Positions 35,496 to 43,902 of a stretch of DNA of 64,000 nucleotides are shown here, piece by piece. Made by a program: the position numbers and the translations under genes. The stretch's first letter is position 1; every line of letters begins with the position of its first letter. Under the pieces are notes generated by a model, which saw nothing but the letters and a program-made list of their open reading frames with translations, searched no databases and was not told the origin of the DNA. Source of the DNA: Pseudogracilibacillus auburnensis (GTDB taxonomy: Bacteria > Bacillota > Bacilli > Bacillales > Amphibacillaceae); assembly GCF_003201975.1 (NCBI RefSeq), contig NZ_QJJQ01000016.1:1-64000 (forward strand), given 5' to 3'.

Positions 35496-37198
35496 TATTG
35501 CACAGAGCGTGCCGAGTCAAAGCTTGAAAATGTATATTGTTCTGGTGAGATACCGTCTAAAAATTCTGTTACAAGTTGGGCATTAGCGTCATTTTCTTTG
35601 TAATCCCTTCTGTAATCGACAACTTCAGCTATAGAAGCACGTAAATTTTCAGTACAATATTTAGATAGTTGATCAAATTCAGAACTTATATGAGCTTTAC
35701 GTGATCTTAAATTCCTTCTGCCTAAGTAGAAATAAAGGTAACAAAATCCTGCTAGAATAAATAAAAATGGTACTCCAAAACCTGTTAGAGTAAAAAGTAT
35801 TCCTCCAATTAACCCAGCCCAATGCTGCACTCCCAATTTCACCTTAGAAAGAGCTGCATTTCTTCTTTTTTCCACATGATTGTTTATTGAAACTATGAGC
35901 TCTTCTTCGTTTGTACCATCCTGGGTAACGCCCTCCCATTGATCAATGGATAAATTAATATCTATTGGAACATTCGCTCGATTTTCGGCTGTTAAATCTT
36001 CATGTGCACTCTTTATCCAATCCTTTGAAAGGGAAATGGAAAACTTTTGCGTAGCAATTGAAGCATTCGAGACTTCTGGATGAATAGAAAAATTAGTTAA
36101 CAATTGAGTAAAACTTATTTGATTCTCAATCACCTTTTCTTCCTCGAATAGTTTTTCGGCTCTTTCTTGATCTCCATTTTCTTGAATGACAAGTGAAAGC
36201 AATCTTTCATCACGGCGCAGAGGAAGTTCCTCATCATCGAACCTAGAAACTAAAGTATCTAATAAGGCATCAACTGCAACAGCAATACTTTTAACAGGTG
36301 TTACTTCTTTTGCAAAAACATCCTGAAAATAATCTGCTATTATTTTATGTAATTTAACACCCTCTAAACTCTGCTCTATCTCTCCCCAATTTTTCCCGAA
36401 CTCTCTCAAATAAGGATATAATTCTTCATCAACCTTTTTACTTTTTGATTCTAAAGCAACTTTCCATTGTTCTCGTTGTTCTTCCACAAATCCTACTTTT
36501 TGTGATAACTCCTCTATCCACGATTCTACTTTCTTTCCACACTTTATTCTTGCGTCTGGTCCAAAAATACCATTGGTAAACCCATCAATTAATACAACTA
36601 TTTCTCTTTCCAGTTGATGTGGATCTTGTAATCCAAAATAGTTTTCGAGCCATTTTCTACTTGCTTTATATCTTGCACCTCGACGAGTTACTAAAGCAAA
36701 AAACAGAGCAGTCTTTTCGTTATCTCTGCGTATTGCTTCATTCATTGCTTTTTCAGCTAATTCCTTATTATCATTTATCCAAGCTGACAAAGCTATTAAA
36801 CATGGAGCTAACCAATAACGAGGGGCAGCTAACATTTGATCTTCCGAGGCATTTTCGATTGTTTCTTTTTTAATTAAACTTGTATCCACTGCTTGGAGAA
36901 TTCCATTTACACGTCTTCTTACATCACCATAATGACCGTATTCTGTTTCCAATTCTTGGCGTACTTTCACTAATCGAGTCTCTGCCAATTGAACGTTTTT
37001 TTGTAATTGGTCTGACCTGACAAACTGATGGAACTCATTGATTAGTTGATCCAATGTATTTTTAGTATTGTTTAGATCTGCTCCTACATTTTCAATTTGT
37101 CCTGCAACAATATTTACACTATTACCTAAATTATTAAGATATGATTCCATATTTCTCAAATCTGCAGTACGTATCACTCGTTCTCCCATTTTTCTCAC
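35495..37198 (-). CDS. Uncharacterised coiled-coil and membrane protein of the Ycf46 cassette
   Basis: Protein of 567 residues with no recognised family. The N-terminus (about 10-100) is a heptad-rich coiled coil (NSVNIVAGQIENVGADLNN and on). A helical repeat-like middle follows (WLAPCLIALSAWINDNKELAE). About residues 455-495 form one or two tight hydrophobic segments (GLIGGILFTLTGFGVPFLFI), with a positively charged RRNLRSRKAH directly after. The C-terminal 70 residues are soluble. It is probably a single-pass or hairpin membrane anchor with large cytoplasmic parts. It overlaps the upstream gene by four bases and touches the downstream one. I infer that it is the membrane platform on which the AAA+ ATPase acts. 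Confidence 0.75.
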   Translation of the reverse strand: MRKMGERVIRTADLRNMESYLNNLGNSVNIVAGQIENVGADLNNTKNTLDQLINEFHQFVRSDQLQKNVQLAETRLVKVRQELETEYGHYGDVRRRVNGILQAVDTSLIKKETIENASEDQMLAAPRYWLAPCLIALSAWINDNKELAEKAMNEAIRRDNEKTALFFALVTRRGARYKASRKWLENYFGLQDPHQLEREIVVLIDGFTNGIFGPDARIKCGKKVESWIEELSQKVGFVEEQREQWKVALESKSKKVDEELYPYLREFGKNWGEIEQSLEGVKLHKIIADYFQDVFAKEVTPVKSIAVAVDALLDTLVSRFDDEELPLRRDERLLSLVIQENGDQERAEKLFEEEKVIENQISFTQLLTNFSIHPEVSNASIATQKFSISLSKDWIKSAHEDLTAENRANVPIDINLSIDQWEGVTQDGTNEEELIVSINNHVEKRRNAALSKVKLGVQHWAGLIGGILFTLTGFGVPFLFILAGFCYLYFYLGRRNLRSRKAHISSEFDQLSKYCTENLRASIAEVVDYRRDYKENDANAQLVTEFLDGISPEQYTFSSFDSARSVQ

Positions 37199-37665
37199 CT
37201 CTTAATGATAGCTACATTCCCATTACTGGAAACCGCCCGCAATGTATCTGAATATACTTCGATAAATTCATAGCTTGGATGAAGTGCAAGACTCTTCCCT
37301 CTATCCATCTCAGAAGGAAGCGCTTCCCCTTTTTTATAATGTTTTACAATTTCTAATCTAGTATCTAAAGTATGCACAATAAAATCATCCCCGAGATAAC
37401 ACTTTGCAATAATTCCGATAGGGTAATGATAAGGTTGAAGATCTGAGAATTCATTCTTTATCTTTTGAATCAGTTCATCAATCTCTGTATGATTACAAGT
37501 AACTGTCCCTGCGTCCAACTGTGTAAAACCATTTACATAATTTAATGACCGCTTTTGACGTAAACGTTTTTCAAGAGCTAAACCTGTATATTCAACCTTT
37601 GTACGACTTTCTGTTCTAGAGGAAAGTTGAGTATTCGTTTTTGAATGTAAGAGTGGTCTTCTCAA
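37195..37665 (-). CDS. Uncharacterised first gene of the Ycf46 cassette
   Basis: Soluble 156-residue protein of no recognised family. The first 45 residues are basic and polar, probably disordered. The rest could be a compact alpha/beta domain (PIGIIAKCYLGDDFIVHTLD; ALHPSYEFIEVYSDTLRAVS). It starts at TTG 37665, nine bases after GGGAGG. The stop overlaps the next start by four bases. As the first gene it sits right behind a palindromic promoter candidate. Confidence 0.7.
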   Translation of the reverse strand: MRRPLLHSKTNTQLSSRTESRTKVEYTGLALEKRLRQKRSLNYVNGFTQLDAGTVTCNHTEIDELIQKIKNEFSDLQPYHYPIGIIAKCYLGDDFIVHTLDTRLEIVKHYKKGEALPSEMDRGKSLALHPSYEFIEVYSDTLRAVSSNGNVAIIKR

Positions 37666-37716
37666 TCAATATTTCCTCCCTTCTCTTTTTTTGTTTATAA
37701 ATCCAAAAAATGTAGG

Positions 37717-37751
37717 ACTATATAATTATATAGTAGCAAACTTTATTGCAA
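37717..37751 (-). promoter_or_regulatory. Promoter candidate of the Ycf46 cassette with overlapping palindrome
   Basis: On the minus strand TTGCAA (37746-37751) and TATAAT (37725-37730) are 15 bases apart, a short but possible sigma-A spacing. The -10 box is embedded in the perfect palindrome ACTATATAATTATATAGT (37717-37734), a good place for a repressor. The first gene starts about 50 bases downstream. Confidence 0.45.
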
Positions 37752-38465
37752 ATGAATAATTTTGTGAATAAAATAATAACTATTTTAAAGTACTGTCATT
37801 TTCCTGGAAAATTAGAACTAGCAAATGGAGGGACATTATTTTTAGATGAAATTGGAGAATTATCTCTTGAAATGCAAGTTAAGTTATTAAGAGCTTTACA
37901 AGAGGGTGAAATTTACCGTATTGGAGGAAAAAAACCAATAAAAGTTGATATTAGAGTTATTGTCGCAACCAATTGTGATCTAGAAGAGATGGTAAGAAAA
38001 GGGGATTTTCGTTCTGATTTGTACTATTGTTTGAACATCTTTCCAATCCATGTTACGCCACTTCGAGAAAGAAAAAAAGACATTCCTTTACTCGTATACA
38101 CTTTTCTACACGAGCTAGGTGGTAAATATGACTATAAAGTTTCTACTTTTAACCAAGAAGTGATGGAGGTCTTAGATACATACCAATGGCCTGGAAACAT
38201 TCGAGAATTGAAAAACTTTATTGAGAGACTGCTTATTATTAATGAGAGCGATGATATTACCGCTTCTGAAATTCTAGAGTTATTACCAAATCATAACGAT
38301 CATCAGGCACGATCACTGGTTGATGAAAAAAGTAATATGAAGAAGGAGCGAATTCTCGAAACACTTGAACAAACATTTGGAAATAAGAGTATCACCGCAA
38401 AAAAACTTGGTATATCCCGAGCAACTCTTTATCAACGATTAAAAAAATACGAAATTAATGGATAA
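37746..38465 (+). pseudogene. 5'-truncated sigma-54-dependent activator
   Basis: From about 37797 the plus strand encodes the second half of a sigma-54 activator: GKLELANGGTLFLDEIGEL (Walker B), VDIRVIVATNCDLEEMV, LRERKKDIPLLV, WPGNIRELKNFIERL and a C-terminal Fis helix-turn-helix (LGISRATLYQRLKKYEI). Walker A, the GAFTGA loop and any sensor domain are missing, so it cannot hydrolyse ATP or contact sigma-54. The roughly 17 residues before the match are unrelated. The break falls where GAFTGA-X-GKPGKFE would be. There is no downstream gene left for it to control. It resembles, but is not identical to, the intact activator at 155-1549. Confidence 0.85.
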
Positions 38466-38560
38466 AAAACATATAGTAAATAAGAAAAAAAAAATTGTTG
38501 GTCTCATAATAGTCTGAATATAAGCACAAAATTCTTGAGTCGGATGAAATAAACCATTCT

Positions 38561-38618
38561 GATCAAGATTTTTTTTGTCATACACGCTAATTGTGAACAT
38601 GGCGATTCAATCTTGATC
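38561..38618. other. Inverted repeat in a gene-free stretch
   Basis: GATCAAGATT (38561-38570) and AATCTTGATC (38609-38618) are perfect 10-bp inverted repeats separated by 38 bases that include a T7-8 run. The surrounding 38466-38776 holds no gene that I can see. It may be a long-loop terminator for the truncated activator or the scar of a lost element. Confidence 0.35.
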
Positions 38619-38776
38619 CGGTAACTTAAATCATTTGTAAGAGCCTCCGACCAAATACACTGTAATCCTCCGTACAAAAATCTCCAACATACTCAATCGA
38701 TCATCATTGACTAATTTTCCGTTATTTCCGTAAGTGGTTTTGTGTCTACCCTATTACAATGACTCCCCCATTCATC

Positions 38777-38862
38777 ACTTTATCTCAAAATAATAGTAAG
38801 GAGAGATCATACATCATTTTGAATAGACTATTAAAGAAGCGAAAAAACAAAACCACTGACTA
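38777..38862 (+). pseudogene. 3' remnant of a second XRE regulator gene
   Basis: The plus strand atcatacatcattttgaat matches the end of the XRE gene (5625-5645). It continues through the KTTD-type tail into the same terminator, but with in-frame stops and no upstream gene. The order XRE tail, terminator, sda is the same as at 5294-5939. This is the decayed half of a duplicated module. Confidence 0.65.
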
Positions 38863-38889
38863 TTAACGAACCTTTTTTGTCAGTGGTTT
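38850..38889. terminator. Bidirectional terminator of sda
   Basis: AAACCACTGAC (38850-38860) pairs perfectly with GTCAGTGGTTT (38879-38889). The loop contains CTTTTTT. It lies 50 bases past the sda stop on the minus strand and is related to the stems at 5666 and 23087. Confidence 0.8.
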
Positions 38890-38939
38890 AAACCCATATT
38901 TTCCTTCATTTCTATGCCTGTTCTTTTGACGGCTACTAA

Positions 38940-39146
38940 CTATCTAATAGTGTTGTTTATTTTAGCCGATTTACTTTTCTGTATTTCCACCTTCCTATTT
39001 CTCCGGTGTTTTATTTCCGTTTTTAACAGAAGAATAAATTCCACATTTAAATTTAACTTCAAAGCCTTTTCATATGTTTCTTGGAGTAAAGAGTCCGTTA
39101 AAGTTGGATATAGGATAGATGTTTTTTTACATGTATCCATCCCCAT
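38940..39146 (-). CDS. sda: Sda-family sporulation checkpoint inhibitor
   Basis: A 68-residue protein whose core, LTDSLLQETYEKALKLNLN then VEFILLLKTEIKHR, matches the helical hairpin of Bacillus subtilis Sda (LSDELLIESYFKATEMNLN and FIELIENEIKRR). Sda binds the histidine kinase KinA and blocks the phosphorelay when replication is perturbed. This copy has extra residues at both ends (about 12 before, 20 after) compared with the 46-52 residues of known Sda. The ATG at 39146 follows AAAGGTG by seven bases. About 60 bases upstream, TTATCAATA differs from the DnaA box TTATCCACA at two positions; known sda promoters carry DnaA boxes. It is a short gene but well supported by the conserved core and by the related copy at 5783-5939. 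Confidence 0.82.
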   Translation of the reverse strand: MGMDTCKKTSILYPTLTDSLLQETYEKALKLNLNVEFILLLKTEIKHRRNRKVEIQKSKSAKINNTIR

Positions 39147-39317
39147 TTTCCATCACCTTTCTTTATAAAGTTTCATCATTACTCATTTCGGTAATATTCA
39201 GTTATTGATAAGTAGAAAGCATTTAACAGCATGCAAGTTTAGTCATAGCTGCACAAGCTTTTCTAATAAATTTGTCATAAAATAACGATTTCAGGCTCTT
39301 CTAGATGCAAAAGTAAG

Positions 39318-40187
39318 TTAGGCTCCCGTCCGTTCACGAATAGGATTATATTTAAAAATAAGCCATGTAAAAGTCGCTGACATGATGAGAGAAACAGTAA
39401 TGATTACTGGCAACGGCACCATCAAAGAATCCGCCAAAAATACGATGTGCGTTTGAACAGCGATTGCCGCAATAATTAAGCACATCAAAAGGTTCAACCA
39501 CTTTTCACTAATAATTGTTGTCAACTTCCCACCAATTAGCACGCCGATTATTCCACTAATGCTCAGTGGAACAATTACTTCTATTCTTATATAGTCCCAG
39601 CTTAACTTTCCTAAAATCGTTCCGACACAGAGCATTCCGCCAACAAACATTCCAGTCCCTATTGCCTGCTTGACAGATAATCGGAACAGTCGGAGAAAAA
39701 TCGGCATGTAGAGAAATCCGGCCGCAACGCCAATCATGCCGCCGACCGTCCCGATAATAATACTTAAAATAATCGAAATAACATACGGGAATTCCATATC
39801 CGTTCGCAAATCTTTATTACTACTTGGTAAAATAATTGCCACTGCAGCAAGTAGCGAAAAGAAGGCAAAGATTCCTTGCAACACTTGATTGTTCAAAGAA
39901 TTAGCTAACAAAGAAGAAATCATACTTGAAAGTAAGGCTGGAATCCCAAAGTAAAGAACAATTTTATGAACGACAAGTCTTTGTATCCAAAAGTAAATTG
40001 CTCCTGAAATCGTCGTAAACAATGTGTAGAAAGCTGTAGTCGTTACGATTTGCTTCATATTTAATTGTAAATGAAAAACAGCGGACATCAGCATCAGCAT
40101 GCTTGTCACAATAATGCTCCCACCGACAGTTACTAGTCCGATAACAATCCCCGACAACAGACCGATCAATAAAGCTAACAACCACAT
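39318..40187 (-). CDS. TSUP (TauE/SafE) family membrane exporter
   Basis: Membrane protein of about 289 residues with eight or so hydrophobic segments. The duplicated family motif is visible: GIVIGLVTVGGSIIVTSMLM near the start and GGMIGVAAGFLYMPIFLRLF in the middle. TSUP proteins export sulfite or organosulfonates, or import/export small organic acids. The ATG at 40187 has GGTG six bases upstream; the longer frame to 40271 would overlap the aldehyde dehydrogenase gene. It is the last gene of the TRAP-2 operon, 13 bases after the aldehyde dehydrogenase stop. Its substrate is not known, but its place after two oxidoreductases suggests removal of a product or by-product. Confidence 0.85.
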   Translation of the reverse strand: MWLLALLIGLLSGIVIGLVTVGGSIIVTSMLMLMSAVFHLQLNMKQIVTTTAFYTLFTTISGAIYFWIQRLVVHKIVLYFGIPALLSSMISSLLANSLNNQVLQGIFAFFSLLAAVAIILPSSNKDLRTDMEFPYVISIILSIIIGTVGGMIGVAAGFLYMPIFLRLFRLSVKQAIGTGMFVGGMLCVGTILGKLSWDYIRIEVIVPLSISGIIGVLIGGKLTTIISEKWLNLLMCLIIAAIAVQTHIVFLADSLMVPLPVIITVSLIMSATFTWLIFKYNPIRERTGA

Positions 40188-40200
40188 AACGATCACCCAA

Positions 40201-41628
40201 TCAAAGACTAGCTTTCCAATGGATAGATTTTTGTTTCGTAAGTTCCTGCATAAACTCGATGCCATACCCATATCCTATCCCACTGAGCTTAAATGCTTCC
40301 GAAGTAGCGCCAGGACTTTTTCCTCTATGTTTATTAATCTTAATCATTCCTGCTTCTAGTTCTTCAATTGCCTTTATTGCATGTACACTATTTTCTGTAC
40401 AAACAATTGCTGACAATCCAAAAGGACTTTCGTTTACCAGATTAATTGCCTCATTGAAATCCTTAAATGGCACGACTGGCGCAATTGGGCCAAACGTTTC
40501 TTCTTTCATTATTTTCATATCATGTGAGACATTAGAAACAACAGTTGGAGGGTAAAAATAACCTCGAGAATGAATCGATTCCTTTTTACCACCAGTTAGT
40601 ATTTTAGCCCCTTGAAAAACAGCCTGTTGTATATGTTCATCGATCAATTGTTGTTGTCTACTACTAATTATTGGGCCCATGGTTACTCCCTCTTCCACAC
40701 CATTTCCCCAACGAACTTTTTCAGCTTCCTTCGTTAACCCTTCCACAAACCGATCATAAATATTCTCATGAACATAAATTCTTTCGGTAGAGGTACAAAT
40801 TTGTCCTGAGTTTGCAAAACATGAATCAGCTGCAAATTTTATTGCTCGGTCTAAATCAACAGTATCATCAATGATCATTCCATCTTTTCCACCAAGCTCT
40901 AAAATAACTTTTTTCAATTTTGTTGCAGCTACTTCTCCAATGTGAAGCCCTGTTTTTTCACTTCCTACAAAAACAATTACTTCAACATCCTCATGACGGA
41001 TCAATCCTTCTCCAACCGTATTTCCCGCCCCTAATAAAACATTACAAACTCCAGGCGGTAATTCATTGAAAGCAATTTCAGCTATATATGCAAGACTTAA
41101 CGGTGTTTCTTCAGATGGTTTTACAACAACTGTATTTCCTACAGCTAAGTTCGGAGCGATAGACTCAAATGCAACTTGAAGTGGAAAGTTCCAAGGTACA
41201 ATACAAGCTGCCACTCCTCTAGGTTGCCATTTTTGAAACACTAGTTCATTTACATCAGCACCTTGGTTCCCTGTTCGAAATACTACTGCAAGCTCAGCAT
41301 ACTCTTGTAGTAAATCAATAATACCTGCAACTTCTCTTCTTGATTGACCTAATGGTTTTCCTTGTTCCTTCGTTAGAATGATAGCGATAGATTCAATATT
41401 CTCCTCTATCTTTCTAGCAACTTGCTTCATCATCTTTCCACGTTGTTTTGGAGAAATTTTCTTCCATTTATCAAAAGCTTCTTTCGCTGACTGGACAGCA
41501 TTATTGACATCATCAAGCGATCCCTTTGGAATGGAATCTATCACTTCTTCAGTAGCTGGATTTAAAATCAATATTTCTTCATTTGAACTAGTTTTCATTG
41601 ATTGATTATTAATCCAAGAGTCCTGCAT
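40201..41628 (-). CDS. NAD(P)-dependent aldehyde dehydrogenase
   Basis: Cytoplasmic enzyme of 475 residues oxidising an aldehyde to its acid. Visible are the nucleotide-binding PWNFPLQVAFESIAPNLAVG and VVKPSEETPLS, the general base in VILELGGKDG (Glu about 244) and the nucleophile in SGQICTSTERIYV (Cys about 278). The family includes succinate-semialdehyde, lactaldehyde and sulfolactaldehyde dehydrogenases, and the sequence alone does not decide. It lies 53 bases after a beta-hydroxyacid dehydrogenase gene and before a TSUP exporter, in the operon of a TRAP transporter. The two dehydrogenases could act on the imported acid or its aldehyde. Confidence 0.9.
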   Translation of the reverse strand: MQDSWINNQSMKTSSNEEILILNPATEEVIDSIPKGSLDDVNNAVQSAKEAFDKWKKISPKQRGKMMKQVARKIEENIESIAIILTKEQGKPLGQSRREVAGIIDLLQEYAELAVVFRTGNQGADVNELVFQKWQPRGVAACIVPWNFPLQVAFESIAPNLAVGNTVVVKPSEETPLSLAYIAEIAFNELPPGVCNVLLGAGNTVGEGLIRHEDVEVIVFVGSEKTGLHIGEVAATKLKKVILELGGKDGMIIDDTVDLDRAIKFAADSCFANSGQICTSTERIYVHENIYDRFVEGLTKEAEKVRWGNGVEEGVTMGPIISSRQQQLIDEHIQQAVFQGAKILTGGKKESIHSRGYFYPPTVVSNVSHDMKIMKEETFGPIAPVVPFKDFNEAINLVNESPFGLSAIVCTENSVHAIKAIEELEAGMIKINKHRGKSPGATSEAFKLSGIGYGYGIEFMQELTKQKSIHWKASL

Positions 41629-41681
41629 AAACGATCTCCTTTTTATTAAATTTAATCTTACTATCGACTAGCTTTACTTCA

Positions 41682-42578
41682 TTATTTAACAGATTTTGAT
41701 TCGACTTTCTCTAGTGCTGCCTTTGCTAAAGCACTCCAGTCCAAATCTTCATATCCTTTATCAATCGCGTTATTATACCAAGATAATGCATTACTACTTA
41801 CCGGTAAATCAATTCCAAGCTCTTCTCCTAACCCTACAACCAACTCTAAATCTTTATGCGCCAATTTTGTCTTAAATCCAGGAGAAAATTCATCTTCCTT
41901 CACTCTTGGTAAAGAGTTGTGCAGATGCCAACTATCAGCAGCCGTACCATTCAGTGCTTCCTGAATCACATCGATGTCAATTCCATTTTTCTGAGCAAGT
42001 ACGTATAACTCACTTAATGCAGCCATGTTAACGCAGGAGGCCAAATTATTCGATAGTTTTACTACTTGTCCTGATCCAAGTGGACCACAATAAATGATCT
42101 TTTCTCCTAACATATTTAATATATCTTCCACTCTTGCAATTATTTCCTTATCTCCACCTGCTAAAATGGTGAGTTCCCCACTCCCTGCTGCCCATACACC
42201 CTTACCAACAGGAGCATCAATTAAATGAGCGCCTTTTTCTTGCAATCGTTCGGCACATTCAATTTCAACTGATGGTCCAACAGTTCCCATATCAATAACG
42301 ACAGATTCTCGTTTTACTCCTTCCAACACACCGTTCTCTCCAAGGATTACGCTTCGAACAACTGATGGATTGGGTAGCATACAAATAATTACCATGGAAT
42401 GTTCTGCTACAGATTTTGGATGCGGATGAACAATACCACCTTTTTCCGCAATCTCATTACATAGTGTTGACTGAATATCATAAACATGTACTTCTATGCT
42501 GTTACTTAATAAGTGTGTCGCCATTAGGCTTCCCATCGCACCTAAACCGATAAACCCTACTTGTTGCTTTTTATCCAT
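41682..42578 (-). CDS. Beta-hydroxyacid dehydrogenase (3-hydroxyisobutyrate dehydrogenase family)
   Basis: NAD(P)-dependent enzyme of 298 residues. It has the Rossmann start VGFIGLGAMGSLMATHLL, the substrate motif DAPVGKGVWAAGSGELTILAGG and the catalytic lysine in VVKLSNNLASC. The family includes tartronate-semialdehyde reductase, 3-hydroxyisobutyrate dehydrogenase and sulfolactaldehyde reductase. The ATG at 42578 lies nine bases after AGGAG; an ATG at 42587 directly abuts that site and is unlikely. Its position between TRAP-2 and the aldehyde dehydrogenase suggests interconversion of a hydroxyacid or hydroxy-sulfonate with its aldehyde. Confidence 0.9.
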   Translation of the reverse strand: MDKKQQVGFIGLGAMGSLMATHLLSNSIEVHVYDIQSTLCNEIAEKGGIVHPHPKSVAEHSMVIICMLPNPSVVRSVILGENGVLEGVKRESVVIDMGTVGPSVEIECAERLQEKGAHLIDAPVGKGVWAAGSGELTILAGGDKEIIARVEDILNMLGEKIIYCGPLGSGQVVKLSNNLASCVNMAALSELYVLAQKNGIDIDVIQEALNGTAADSWHLHNSLPRVKEDEFSPGFKTKLAHKDLELVVGLGEELGIDLPVSSNALSWYNNAIDKGYEDLDWSALAKAALEKVESKSVK

Positions 42579-42614
42579 GTATCTCATCTCCTACCAAGTA
42601 TTTTTCCAACTATT

Positions 42615-43901
42615 TTAGTAACCAAATAAACGTGGTAACCATAAATAAGTGTCAGGAATAAAAGTAATGATTAGTAAAACAATTCCTAGTGCAATAAAAT
42701 ACGGAGTGGAAGCTTTAAATACTCTGTGTATTGGTACTTCTGCAATACTACTGGAAACAAAGAGACAGATACCGACTGGTGGAGTTACAAGCCCGACAGC
42801 CAGTGCCAAAACAGTTACCATTCCAAAATGAATCGGATCAATACCATATGTGATAGCTAAAGGTGCAAAGATTGGTACAAGCATAATCATTGCTGGAGTC
42901 TGATCGATAAATAATCCAACAAAAAGATAGATTAATAGCATTAATAGTAAAAACAGATAGGCATTATCTGTAAAGCTGCTTAAAGTATCTCCAATCATAG
43001 CTGGATAGCCCTCAATCGACAGCCACCATACCGATACATGGCCGATAGATACCATTAACATAACAATGGCACTTACAACCACCGTTCTATACAGTGATTT
43101 GTATAATAAATCGAACGTCAATTCTCTTGTGATAAAAAAACCAATAAATACGGCATATAAAACCCCGACACAACCTGCTTCGGTTGGTGTCATTACCCCA
43201 CCAGCAATCCCAGCTACCATGATTACTGGTAATATTAAGGCGACTAGGAACCACCCGATAATTTTTAAAACGTCCTTTAAGGTATATTCCTCCGTTTTTA
43301 ATATTGGATAGTCTTTCTTTCTAACGACAAAATAAGTAGTTATCAATAATACAATCCCTAATAAAATACCTGGAATAACCCCTGCTAAAAACAATGCAGA
43401 CACCGAAACATTGGATGCTGTAAAAGCATAGATGAGCATCGGTAAACTCGGTGGAATTAAAGGACCTATAATGGAACTAATCGATGTGATACTTGCTACA
43501 AGTTCTGGATCCTTATATTCCTTCTTAGAAGCAGGAATTAACATAGAACCAATAGCACTTGTATCTGCAACCGCAGAACCGTTCACTCCACCAAAAAACA
43601 TGCTCCCCATAATATTAATGTAAAGCAAGGATCCTTTTATCCTGCCTAAAATTAATCTAGAAAAGTCTAATAATCTCGTTAATATTCCTGAACTTGACAT
43701 TAATTCTCCCGTCAAAATAAATAATGGAATAGCTACTAACGTAAATTTATCGAGACCTGTCCATAATCGTTGCGCAAATAAATCAAGTGGCTGATCCGAA
43801 AGCCAGAAAACTGTTACTGACGAGAGTCCTAGTGCAAATGCAATTGGAACACTAATAATGATTAAGATTAAAAATATAACTACATAAAGGGCTAATACCA
43901 A
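42615..43901 (-). CDS. dctM: TRAP transporter large permease subunit, DctM family (second system)
   Basis: Large membrane subunit of the second TRAP system, 428 residues, with about 12 hydrophobic segments. Typical stretches are LVAIPLFILTGELMSSSG, GSMFFGGVNGSAVADTSAIG and LVTPPVGICLFVSSSIA. It starts one base after the dctQ stop. It differs clearly from the DctM at 1891-3165, so this is not a recent duplication. It shares an operon with two dehydrogenases and a TSUP exporter. Confidence 0.93.
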   Translation of the reverse strand: MVLALYVVIFLILIIISVPIAFALGLSSVTVFWLSDQPLDLFAQRLWTGLDKFTLVAIPLFILTGELMSSSGILTRLLDFSRLILGRIKGSLLYINIMGSMFFGGVNGSAVADTSAIGSMLIPASKKEYKDPELVASITSISSIIGPLIPPSLPMLIYAFTASNVSVSALFLAGVIPGILLGIVLLITTYFVVRKKDYPILKTEEYTLKDVLKIIGWFLVALILPVIMVAGIAGGVMTPTEAGCVGVLYAVFIGFFITRELTFDLLYKSLYRTVVVSAIVMLMVSIGHVSVWWLSIEGYPAMIGDTLSSFTDNAYLFLLLMLLIYLFVGLFIDQTPAMIMLVPIFAPLAITYGIDPIHFGMVTVLALAVGLVTPPVGICLFVSSSIAEVPIHRVFKASTPYFIALGIVLLIITFIPDTYLWLPRLFGY

Positions 43902-43902
43902 G

